DNA of 64,000 bases from Nilaparvata lugens (taxonomy: Eukaryota > Arthropoda > Insecta > Hemiptera > Delphacidae): the NCBI RefSeq assembly GCF_014356525.2, contig NC_052504.1:59540637-59604636 (forward strand), read 5' to 3'. Position numbers and translations under genes: made by a program. This document shows, one piece after another, positions 12,171-22,252 of the stretch (within the stretch, counting starts at the first letter, position 1; each line of letters begins with the position of its first letter). The notes under the pieces were generated by a model, which saw only the letters and a list, made by a program, of their open reading frames with translations, was not told where the DNA came from and did no database searches.

Positions 12171-13440
12171 AGTTACCAAATTTGGTGACCTTATTTTATA
12201 ACATTGCAGTATTCATGGAACATCTGGAAGAATAGGTTCAGAAAGTGATCGGATGATAGCAAAAGAAATTAAAAATCGATCTTTCCAAACATATGGTAGT
12301 TTAATTTAATGTTCATTGTGAGATGATAGAAATGCGACTAATTTCTTCAGCTCTTGTTGTATTGGTTCTCCTGTTGATCCATGTTTGTACGCAGCCATGG
12401 CCTTTGGAGAGCCAGTTGCACAGTCTGTTAATTCATAATCCGGACTAAATACCGCGAGAACCAATCAGAGAAGCCTTCTATTAAAAAAAACCCTGCTCTG
12501 ATTAATTCTCATGAAATTTAATCCTGATTGAAATTGAACAGGCTTTTGTGCTAATGGGTCTGATATTTTTCAGAATCAGCTAAAAACTAAATCGAAGAAA
12601 CATGATATTCTATCAGCTGCTCCTATTTCCTTTCATGATGTCACATTACATGACAAATGACAAATCTATTGATAATGATAGATCACAAGTAAAAAATAAA
12701 GTTGTCAATTTAGATAGAAATTAAATTGAGTTACATGTTAGCTTACATCTAAATTTTCTCCCCTAATCATTCGGTTCGAGTTTAGATCGAAGAAAGGAAC
12801 CATATAATGGTAGTTAATAAACAAAGTGATTGAATAAACTCTATTCAGATTTATGCAAATTCACATTAAATTGATCTCACTTTAATATTTATGATAGTAA
12901 AGTATAGGACATGGAAAATCAGCTACAAAAAATGTTATACTAACTATTATGAATAGACTCTTATGTATGAATGGTCATCCATGTAAGAAAGAATCATTGG
13001 ATTGGCTGCTTTTACACTTTTGGATAAGTGAAACGAAAAGTAAGCGAGAGGCTATGCCAAAAATTCCAGAATAAGTAAGAGATCCATGTATACCAGAGTC
13101 ATCAAATTCCGAATCAACATCATTTGGAATTAATTCTTCCATTGCATCAAGCAAAATAAAAAATAAAATGATCACTGCTAATTTGATAACTGTCAACGGG
13201 GAATATTAATCGCCAATGAATAAAGTCTAGGTTGACTTTCAAGCCCCGCCCAATATTCTACAAAATTTCCTGCAATCGGACTTATATTCTACAAAACACT
13301 TCCAACACATCAATTAATTTACTATTCGAATGATTTGACTCAATAATTCTCATGCCAAGTTGTGGCCTAATCTCAAAAACTATTATAACAATTTTGATAG
13401 AATTTAGATTATAAATGTTTCACAAAAATAATATTATATT
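12171..13440. other. Unassigned AT-rich stretch
   Basis: No gene is supported. A 73-residue minus-strand frame (12975-13196) begins with a hydrophobic stretch and then an acidic one. It has no recognisable domain or clear splice context, and I treat it as chance. Confidence 0.4.
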
Positions 13441-13481
13441 TTAATTCCCGTAGCGAAGCACGGGTGCCCTGCTGGTTCTAG
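13441..13481 (+). mobile_element. Helitron-like 3' terminus
   Basis: CCCGTAGCGAAGCACGGG forms a 5-bp-stem hairpin (13447-13464). It is followed 13 bases later by CTAG (13478-13481) and then T, the arrangement expected of a Helitron 3' end. It is related to the inverted terminus at 7974. The preceding 13330-13440 holds a TCTCAAAAACTATTATAACAA-type phrase often found in such repeats. The 5' end was not located. Confidence 0.5.
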
Positions 13482-14402
13482 TATATAATTGATTCCAATT
13501 AGAGGATTATAGAGAGAATAAGTGAGTCATTTCATCACGATAACTTGGTTGTCACATCTGTTGAAAGCCATCTTAGCGCAAGGGATCGCAAGCTCCCTAC
13601 ATAAAAATAAATGGTAACCCACAAACTTTATCTTCTCATGCTCACATTTTAGAAAGTAGACTCACATAATAAGGATAGAGTGTTCCAAGCTTTACTCCAA
13701 ATTTTACTCCTCATAGCAAATCAGTAATATGAAGAGTGAACATTTATATGGCCTTAAAAATGTTAAAATTGACATATAAAACTATAAAACTATTCTAATA
13801 ACTAAGAACTAGGTCAGTGCCTAAGTTCAGTTTCAAATCTAATAGAAAGAATTAATTAGTAGGTTAATTTCTCGATGATAAATCTATTCTTATGGCCAGT
13901 ACTGTTTTCGTGACGTACGCCTTATCGGTATCTCTCGATTTTTCTTTGCTTCCAAATAGCTTTCAATCATCAAACACCTCCTTCAATGCATAATTTCAAA
14001 AAGAAGGAATATTCACCTCTCCTCAATCTAAATACCCTCTAGAGCCTCTTCTGTTACAATTCAGGGGCCTTTACCATCTTAGTCAAGGATTACATTCTCA
14101 AGCATAATACACACATGAAACATTTTCATTAGAGAAGACATTTTACCACCCAATTGGATATGTTAAGTATCAAATAGCTACATACTATTAACAATAAAAT
14201 TTATTCGAGATGAACGTTTAACTCACTTGAAACAGTTTGACAGTGAGGTTCAAAATATTAAGCTTCACCATAATCTTTAGAACTGAGATAACACAGTTCT
14301 TGGAAGTAATGATCATTTCAATAGGCATGATATTTTCTGACATCAAATGACATAGGAGACTTAAAACATAACAAAATACATCGGAAACCTGATATTGAGA
14401 TA
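13482..14402. other. Unassigned AT-rich stretch
   Basis: I see no gene, RNA or clear repeat here. Confidence 0.5.
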
Positions 14403-14637
14403 AATGCTAGGGTGCCAGGGAAAAACAATATAAGTCAAAAAAACAAATTTTTCAGGAAGTGAAAAAAACTAATTTATTATACAAATAATTGAAATGTCAA
14501 TGTTTCAAATGCTTGAATATTTGTTTTTCTCACAAGAAAATAATGTATTCATTGTTGGTGTAGTAATTCGACTTCTTTGGGAAATTACATGATCTATGTT
14601 ATAAGGATCATTCAAATATAATGACTTATACTATTAG

Positions 14638-14665
14638 GATCACTAACATAAATATGTTAGTGATC
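14638..14665. repeat. Perfect 28-bp palindrome
   Basis: GATCACTAACATA, a 2-bp AA spacer, then its exact reverse complement. It lies 230 bp inside the left end of the TIR element and could be a binding site or a hairpin. Confidence 0.9.
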
Positions 14666-15121
14666 AGTTATGTTGGAATATTGGCTAGAGCCGATCCAAA
14701 TGTGATATGAATATAATACTCTAAAAATTAAAAACAATTCTATACTACAATCACATAAATTATCAACATAAGCATTGGAAAATAAATAAAACGTAATAAA
14801 TAAGTTACATTCCAAGGTTGAAAGTAAATTAATGTTTTTGAATGTCTCTATCATCTGTTACAAGGTAAATTCAAATGTCATGAATGAAAAGTTACATTTT
14901 CCACTAACAAATTTTTAGAATATTAACCATAAAAATTCAACTAATGTATTATTGTATATGCTGCATGTACTTAAGTTCTAACATCAGTTTTGTTGAAAAT
15001 ATCAAATGGAAGAAACTACTGAATTCTTAAACTAACAAAAAAATATTACTATAGTCACAAAACTTATCATTAACATTATTCAAGAATCAGAATCAACTAC
15101 TTATAATTATATTAACTTCAT

Positions 15122-16790
15122 TGTCTATTCAACAAATTCTTCAATGTCAGGAAGAATGTTAGGGACTGACTTTGAAGACTTCAACTCATTGTAGAAATGA
15201 TGCAGGTATGGTGGAATGAGCTCCAATAGATCCATGAGATCTTTCTTTTTCTCACTGGATATTGGTTGAGTTTTATCATAGCATTTTTTAGGGTCCAGTC
15301 TCGTTGTTTCCGCACATATTCCTCTCCGAAGGAAACTGAAAGTCATGAATGGCTCCTCAGTACTTAGGGTTTTTTTGTAGTAAACTTTTGCAACATATAG
15401 CATCTTTTTGTGTCATCCCCTTTAGCAGCATTTTTGTCCTTATCTTTTTCAAGATAAGCTATATCAGCTTCCTCATGGTGTCGTCTATTTCTTCGGCAAT
15501 GGATTTTGCTTTGAGCATATTAGTTTCAATTTGTTTTTGGGTCTGAAGGACATCACATTTATGGCAGGTATCCACTTTGGGATTTTTAAAGGATATATTC
15601 ATTCTATGGAATTGATTCTCATAAACATTTCGTGAGACAGGATCCACTCTCCCTTCACAGTATGAGTTGTACATTATTGTAAGATTCAAAAATGAAGGCA
15701 AATATTTTCTTGTACTTTCTCGGCGAGTGTAGTGTGATTCATACAAAGGGTATGAATTTATGTGCACTTGTACATCATTTAATTTTTCAAGTGAATGTTT
15801 ATTTGCTGGAGCTGTTCTACCCCTGTTATCTGCTTCAGTTATGCCTGAAACACTTGTTGACCGATTAGTAACAGCCAATGTGATAAACATTGGTGATTCA
15901 TCAAGTGTTTTTGTGAAGCAGCCTCTGCACACACGTACTCTATTACCATTGATCTGGAAATGATATCTATGTGTTACCATCCTATACTTTTCCTTGGAAG
16001 GATCATCCGTTCGTTTCCTAGTAACTGATAGTGATTCAGAATCTACTAGACTAGCAACATAAGCTACCCATTTGTCATGGTCACCTAAAGACCAATAGGA
16101 ATTGAAAATTTCTTCTTTCACACTTTTATCACCAGTGGATACTGTTACTTCTAGAATGTCCTTGCATTTCATTCTACATTGTTTTAGTGGTTTAGGAACT
16201 CTAGCCTGTACTAATTTCCCTTAACTAGTAGTATATTCTTTCCCCAGGTTTCGTTTTTCTTTTCTTTCCTGTTTATTTTTACGACTATGTACACCATTTC
16301 TGTTTCTTTTAATGATGTTTCTTTCTACTGTTCTTCTTTCATTTTTCCTTCCTGATGGCCCAGATGATACCATAAACACATCACTATTATCTGATTCGCT
16401 TTCACTCCTATTCATGGTATTGTCCAAACTTAATCCAACATGTGTGATTGAAGGACCAGGATTATTGGTAGCATCGTTCTTAAAAGGAGATGACAGGAGT
16501 CTCCTTCTCTTAATGACTATGTTTTCATCTTCACCAGAACACTGATCAGAGTCTGGGACATAATCCTTATCATTGTCAGAATCATCAAATGGAGAAATTG
16601 CATTGCTCACCTCGAGATCATCACAAGCACTGATATTGTTGAAAGTAGAATTTTCTGATGCTTCAATCAAGCTGGTATTTTGCGAATTTTCTTGTTCATT
16701 CAAAATATCTTCCAATTCTTTAGCTGCAGCAATCTGTTCCTCAGTCAAATCAGATGAAGCCTCAGAGTGACTGCCATATTCAGATTCTCC
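15122..16790 (-). pseudogene. Transposase-like gene of an insect multicopy family, main exon (broken)
   Basis: Reading minus from an acceptor at 16792 (TTTTGTTCACAG): an acidic Ser-rich N-terminus (about 16790-16300), a basic stretch, then GKEYTTS and an in-frame TAA (16220-16218). It reopens as GKLVQARVPKPLKQC. The body (16172-15459) has HINSYPLYESHYTRRES, then KYLPSFLNLTIMY and KVDTCHKCDVL, motifs of a family I know as numerous uncharacterised insect genes. A frameshift near 15470 precedes EADIAYLEKDKDKNAAKGDD. The next recognisable part is already the C-terminus (15403-15125: DPKKCYDKT, KKKDLMDLLELIPPYLHHFY). The central, probably RNase H-like catalytic region, some 250 residues in relatives, is missing. 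It is non-functional; role when intact is inferred to be transposition. Confidence 0.72.
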
Positions 16791-17278
16791 TGTGAACAAA
16801 ATATGATAGAATTATTATTAATAATTTAGCACCTGAGAGTGAGAGCAGAAGGTAATTAATATGATCTAAGGACTATACCAGACTTACAAGGTAGTTAAAA
16901 TGAGTCCATACAACATGCTTTCTGGACTAATGCAAGCAATATACAGCTTTTATCCCATCCTCATCGCCATTATTAGATTGTAGAATTCAGAAAATTAAAC
17001 ATAATCACAGAATATTGAACTTGTATTTATTTATTAACTTGTAATGATGACTGGGCTGAAATAACAAACTCCAAAATAATGATTATCTGAACATAAGCTG
17101 ATTTGAAATCATATTTTAACACTGATGCATTTGAGTTATCAAATGAGAAGAACTCAATAACAGTAAACTTGTGATATAGCCAGTTATAATAATTCCCTGG
17201 TATCAATAAAAACCATCTCACCAACAAGGCATTATGAGAGTATCATTGAAATTGAAGAATTGAAAAAATGAAGCTCAC

Positions 17279-17386
17279 CATCATTTTCATTCTTGGTAAT
17301 CCAAATTTCATCCATTCTTCTAGTGGTATGACTCCCCTTGTTGAGATTGGGAAGAGCATCAGAATCACTGCCATTTCCAGAAGTCC
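17279..17386 (-). pseudogene. Upstream exon of the transposase-like gene
   Basis: An AG acceptor (TTCTCAG) precedes 17386 and a GTGAGC donor follows 17279 on the minus strand. The 108-nt exon reads GTSGNGSDSDALPNLNKG and so on. It ends one base into a codon, which joins in phase to the next exon at 16790. Its first codons mirror the start of that downstream exon (GES-EYGSHSEA versus GTSGNGSDSDA), so it looks like a tandem exon duplication. The first exon with the start codon was not found. It lies inside the TIR element, so it belongs to the element and not to a host gene. Confidence 0.55.
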
Positions 17387-17724
17387 CTGAGAACAAGAAT
17401 GAATAATTTCACAATGGGCTATACTCAAGAAAAGTAGAAAAATATGTGGACTTATTGATCATATCCACAGAAAATTGCTATTAATAAAGAAGATGAATCA
17501 AAACAATTCCTGATATTAACTGTTGAGATAGACCAAAGATACATTCAATCAAAATTATCAGTTTCAAAATGACTTAAAAGGAGAGAAAAAATCTAAACTT
17601 GGATGACTTAATCCAGGAGAGAAAAAAATCAAACTTTATAGGAGACAAATAGAGTGCATGGAATTGAATAATAAAAGTGTATGGCTATTTATTGGTGAGG
17701 AGACCCATATGGGCAGTTCCATCT

Positions 17725-17892
17725 TGTTAGGTTAGGGTCAATTTAGGTTTGGTAGGGTTTAGGTTTGGTTAGGTTTAGTTTAAGTTGAGTTGGTAAGGGT
17801 TAGTTTAAGTTAGGATACATGAAACAAAGAAAGTCTTTCTTTGTTTCATGTTAGGATAGGTTGAGTTAGGCTAGGTTGGTTAGGTTGTCAAA
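17725..17892 (+). repeat. Degenerate TTAGG-rich tract with an embedded perfect hairpin
   Basis: GTTAGG/TTTAGG/GTTTGG-type hexamers fill about 170 bp. At 17817-17851 two perfect 17-bp inverted arms (ACATGAAACAAAGAAAG) flank a single T. TTAGGAT stands immediately on each side. The repeats resemble the insect telomere motif but are irregular and internal to the TIR element. Confidence 0.8.
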
Positions 17893-18385
17893 GACAGGAA
17901 ACAGCTGTTTCAGTAACATTGTACAGTAGATGAAAAGTAGTATAACAATGAATGAAAGCTTAATTCGCCATTATGTTATTTTCGTATAAAAATTAAAATA
18001 ATTTATTTATCTATTTAATATTTTATTCAATATGAAGATTAAAAGCATTACATATTTTGACTTTTATTCTTTTTCCCCAGCAGACGACCCAAATACACAT
18101 GGGTTACAGGAGTATAACTTGACTTGTCTGCTTTTTCCCCAACTCACAGCTGATGATGACAAAGTCAATATAGTACAAGATTGACTTGTCTACTTTTTCC
18201 CTGTCACATAACAGAGCTTTCTACTTATACTGTTTCGAGAAAACCTCATAGCTCCATTGATAAGCAAGATTGACTTATATCACTATGACCAAATGATAGA
18301 TCTTGATTTTGTCAGTTTGAGTATGGACTTAATGTGTTTTGACCATTTTGTGACTTATATTGTTTTTCTCTGGCACCCTAGAATG

Positions 18386-20050
18386 TATTTCCAATACATC
18401 ATGAAAATTCAACATCTTGTTGTGTAGCATGGTATCTGCTATAAATAACCGTTATTCTCCTAACAGCCATAATTAGAGATTTTTTGGTGTGAACATGATT
18501 ATTCGAATGAATCTATAATATTATTCCATCATTAACACAGAAGATCTGGGTTTAATTTTTTTCTCAATGATTGAGTTATTAATTTTCAACTCCATTAATG
18601 CTTTCAAGGTTTCTAATTATCTTTCCATGTGTGGTTTTGACATTGAAAGCTGAGGTGGGCATTGGAAGAGGCTCTAAATCCTTTCCGGAGAGCAAACTTT
18701 CAATTGGATTATTTCAGGAAGAGAATCAGAATGCATGTTTGTTGAGCGAGGTGGTGATAATGTGAACAGTGGCGATGAAACTTGTCAAAGCTCACAGCTG
18801 CCAATATGATATTCCACTTCGTAGGGAAGCATGAACATCCAATTACTTTGGCTTTGATCACTTACCTACAGTTGAGAAGCTGACCCAAATATAACCAGGT
18901 TCACTTTGTTCATGATCACAACTTCATTAAATTTTTCTAATTAGCTGAAAATAACTCGATTTGTATGAAACCATATATTATGAAAATACGGTTGTTTGAT
19001 TACAAATAACAAAGATTATTAGAGAGATCAGATAAATAGATTGATTATTTAACGAAAGTGACTATTTTAAATAATAATTATTATTGTACAGAATTTGGAA
19101 ATTTTCAACTGTTGGGGAGGAAGGTTGAAAGACTGGGGAGTTTGTTCATCTCAGCATTGTGCTATTTTATCCACATGGTATAATAAAATTGTATTGATAA
19201 GTTTCTACTTGTAAATTCATGTATGGCAGAATGACAGAATATCGTGCATAAACATATCCACTGTTGGTGCAGCTTAACTACTTCTATTATTATAATAGCA
19301 GGTAACTCGTGTGAAGGTTTGCCTAAATTAGGAATAGATTGAGTTTAGTTGTATAGTTCAATGCTGATACTGAAAGTATTAGGCCTAAGAACTATGATAG
19401 TTCACAATAGAAGACCGATTCGATTTGACTTTCATCTTAAGTGGTACGTGAATACTGGTAGGTACTTTAAATTTGAATATTTTAAGCTACAAGTTTCAAA
19501 TGCTCTGAAGTGGACTGTATAAAACGAATCGATTCTTTGAGTTGAATAATATATCCATTCAGGAAAACCACATACAAAGAACATAGAGAATCAGAAAATG
19601 TACTCACCAAATCCCAAATCCAACATGTCGCGAATCGAATTGTTCCCCTACTTATATTTGAGGTGAAAGGTGGACAGTTGGATAGGATATAGATGAGAGG
19701 AAAAGATAGGTGAAATGATGCAACTGAATGTACGACTATTAAAGCTGGTTCCTTGCTGTTTTCCCGTTCTGAGATGAAGTTTACTGACTGGATATATAAC
19801 ACTATGACTTGACTATTGATAAAAACAAAATTAAAAATTGAGTTCTGGCATTCACTTTTCACTGATACGAAACGTGAGTAACTTTTCACGTAAAACGAAA
19901 ATGCAACTTATTTACACGAGTATAAAATATATAGGCCGAATCTCCTATAATATTAAACGACACGAATATTTAGGCAGATTCAGGACGAATTTCCTGAATC
20001 TTAAAGCCTCGACAGGGAGTGCTAGCAATACGAGAGCTGAGTTCACACTG
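18386..20050. other. No clear gene; possible orphan splice-site context at 19607
   Basis: On the minus strand ACATGTTGGATTTGGGATTT is followed by GGTGAGTA near 19608, a good donor consensus after a short ATG frame. This could be a first exon or chance. I find no partner acceptor. The rest is AT-rich without recognisable content. Confidence 0.25.
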
Positions 20051-20055
20051 ACTGG

Positions 20056-20598
20056 CTAACTATCCAGTGCCTTAGCGATAAATTGATGAGTAATGGATAT
20101 TATAAAATTATGGAAACTCTCCTGCCATCTGGCAGTAGATGAGCTAATGAATACAATTTCAAATGGTCTCAACATACGTGAACTTTGTATCACAGAATAG
20201 AAAAGTTTGTTCTTATCAAATAAAATTACAATATATTGATTAAAAAATGAAAATAGACCTTGTGAAGCTGTTGGATACACCAACATATGCTCCACGTTGA
20301 TAGTGATTCTTATATGAAATGCTACTTGGGTGTCCAACAGTGATACTATGATCCCTATAAAGAATAAATAAATTTGCAGAAATTGAATGCCGTCCGGCTC
20401 GCAAATATAATAGGGTTCTAGCCACAGCTCTAGCTCAGTGATAAATGCATGAGTAATTTTATAACAATGGACCATGAAGAGTCTAGACAACTGATATTTG
20501 TCAAGTCTTACCGCCACTCTTTTGAAGATACTGTAGAATACCAAGAAAGAAATTAAAAAGATAGTCGGTGACTGGTATACAGTAACCATATTATCCAA
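20056..20598 (-). CDS. Hypothetical hydrophobic ORF (180 residues), doubtful
   Basis: A minus-strand frame of 180 residues from ATG (20598) to TAG (20056), unusually long for DNA this AT-rich. It has several hydrophobic segments (PTIFLISFLVFYSIF; IYLFFIGIIVSLL; FNQYIVILF), so a membrane protein is conceivable. I recognise no family signature, and I see no supporting TATA box or polyadenylation arrangement. An open frame of this length could still occur by chance in a 64-kb window. Function unknown. Confidence 0.2.
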   Translation of the reverse strand: MDNMVTVYQSPTIFLISFLVFYSIFKRVAVRLDKYQLSRLFMVHCYKITHAFITELELWLEPYYICEPDGIQFLQIYLFFIGIIVSLLDTQVAFHIRITINVEHMLVYPTASQGLFSFFNQYIVILFDKNKLFYSVIQSSRMLRPFEIVFISSSTARWQESFHNFIISITHQFIAKALDS

Positions 20599-20910
20599 TC
20601 AAGAATAATGAAACTCAACTATTATTTCCATAATTGAGTCACAAAACGCTTAGCATGAATATTGGTGTGCACCAATTTATGATTTCGAAATTCTTTATTA
20701 CTTACGACGCCAATTCTAGAAGATCTCTGGAACCTTATGTGATAGCAGACCTATTATAATAATTATCAATAAATATTCGCTGACTGAAGAATGTGACTAT
20801 CATCAAAGGATGATAAGTAATAGTTGCTCATTAGGAAAACTGATCTAAATGATTCATTAATTACATGTGTTGCATAACCATAATGCTTGGTAGCAAGACA
20901 GCTCAGACTT

Positions 20911-22170
20911 AGTCCAGGCGCTGACTTACATTGAGCATACATGAGAGAGGCAGAGAATTTGACTTCGGATCATTGTTAAGGGGTCTTTAGTGTATATGAA
21001 ACTCGATGTCGTCACGTCCCAGGGTGGTCTAAAGATTGTGGGGAGGGGGGTAAGTTGTAAAAAACGCTTATAATCGCTAAAATCGCCTGTCCTGCAGTTA
21101 CTATTCATAGTACAGCTTTGACTTTTTTCTGAATATTATCTACATATCATATGGCTTTCAATATGGTCCCCTACATTTCTACGATAAACCGCATAGCTTT
21201 CCCGTACAAAAATAAAATATCTGGAAAAATGTATTTTTTTATTATGGACTTTTTCTATTTCTGGAATATTTGAATCGTTAGTCGACTTAGAGGAAAAGGT
21301 TCCCAATGAACATTGTAGGCCGTTTCTTCTTGAATCCATGATATATATAGTTCAGGGGTTACGGTCATAGATACGGTGGTGGGAGGGGGATAAGTAGCAC
21401 TGTTACGCTGCGGCGTAGCCCACCCCTATGATTAATGCGTGAAGCGGCCTGCCTATCACATCGCTCCTACTTGTCTACGCATTCAAATTATGTATATCAG
21501 GAACGCTATCTTATGTATTTTCGGTCGCTGAACACGATTTTCCAACTCTCAGGCCTCAATAATGGATAATTCTCATCATATTCTACGAATTATGGTCAAA
21601 ATTACAAAATTCATCTCATTCTGCAAGGAAACTAATAAATGACTGTTTGATATAAATGACACTTGACATTTAAGAAATATATTAAGATAGAATGATAATA
21701 ACATGTATGTGTTTTTTCCAAATTTATTTATTGTGACGCGCTGCAGGCTAAGTTATTAATTACACACTGGCCACACTTACTGTAGTGGTCAGTTAATTTC
21801 CAAAAAAATGTTTGTGAAATTTCCTAGTTTTTTTATGATGGAAATGTGATTAATTATTCATTCATTATCATAGAAATTATTTTTAGTATAAAAATGTTAA
21901 GCTTTGGTGAATTTTCATTTTGTCATGACCTTTTGAGAAATTATGTCCAATATAAAAATAGATATGTAACAAAACAAAATGAAATGAAAATTCAAATATT
22001 CATTTCAATTGTTTTCTAACAGTAATATTATAATGATAATTTCACTAACTTTTGATTGATTCATCCAGTATTCCGGTTCAGACCGTTTTGAAATGGTAAC
22101 ATGTTGAATGTATTCCTGCATGTATCTATCGTCTACTAATGGATTATTCCTTAAAAAAGTTTGTGCACAT
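20911..22170 (+). repeat. Large dispersed repeat R, left part, copy 1
   Basis: It starts AGTCCAGGCGCTGACTTACA and matches 49478-50860 along its length with moderate divergence. Shared phrases include TTTGACTTCGGAT, TCCCAGGGTGGTC, AGTAGCACTGTTACGCTGCG, TTTTCGGTCGCTGAACACG and GTGANGCGCTGCAGGCTAA. An inverted partial copy is at 52965-53310. No long frame is shared among copies, so it is probably noncoding or decayed. Confidence 0.9.
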
Positions 22171-22252
22171 GTACGAACGTTAAGTCTGAAGCTGTCAGAT
22201 GTTACTGGAAGAGTTCATATGTTTCTTATAGAAAAGATGGATTGTAAATCTA

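Larger units (their letters stand above)
14407..18381 (-). mobile_element. TIR-bounded DNA transposon carrying a broken, spliced transposase-like gene
   Basis: The left end CTAGGGTGCCAGGG and the right end (reverse complement) CTAGGGTGCCAGAG continue with GAAAAACAATATAAGTCA in both. That is about 31 bp of inverted repeat with one mismatch. AATG stands directly outside each end (14403-14406 and 18382-18385), a candidate 4-bp target duplication. Subterminal TTGACTTGTCTnCTTTTTCCC occurs at about 18118 and 18181, and TTGACTTATAT near 18270, possible transposase-binding repeats. The minus-strand gene (15122-17386) fills the interior. A 4-bp duplication would fit groups such as Sola or Academ, but I cannot place it by eye. 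Confidence 0.8.

Noticed and set aside
17725..17892. Telomeric TTAGG array
   Set aside because: The hexamers are irregular, the tract is only ~170 bp and it lies inside a TIR-bounded element. It is not a chromosome end.
20911..22170. Assembly duplication of 49478-50860
   Set aside because: The copies differ by many substitutions and indels and have different insertions, so they are genuine old duplicates.
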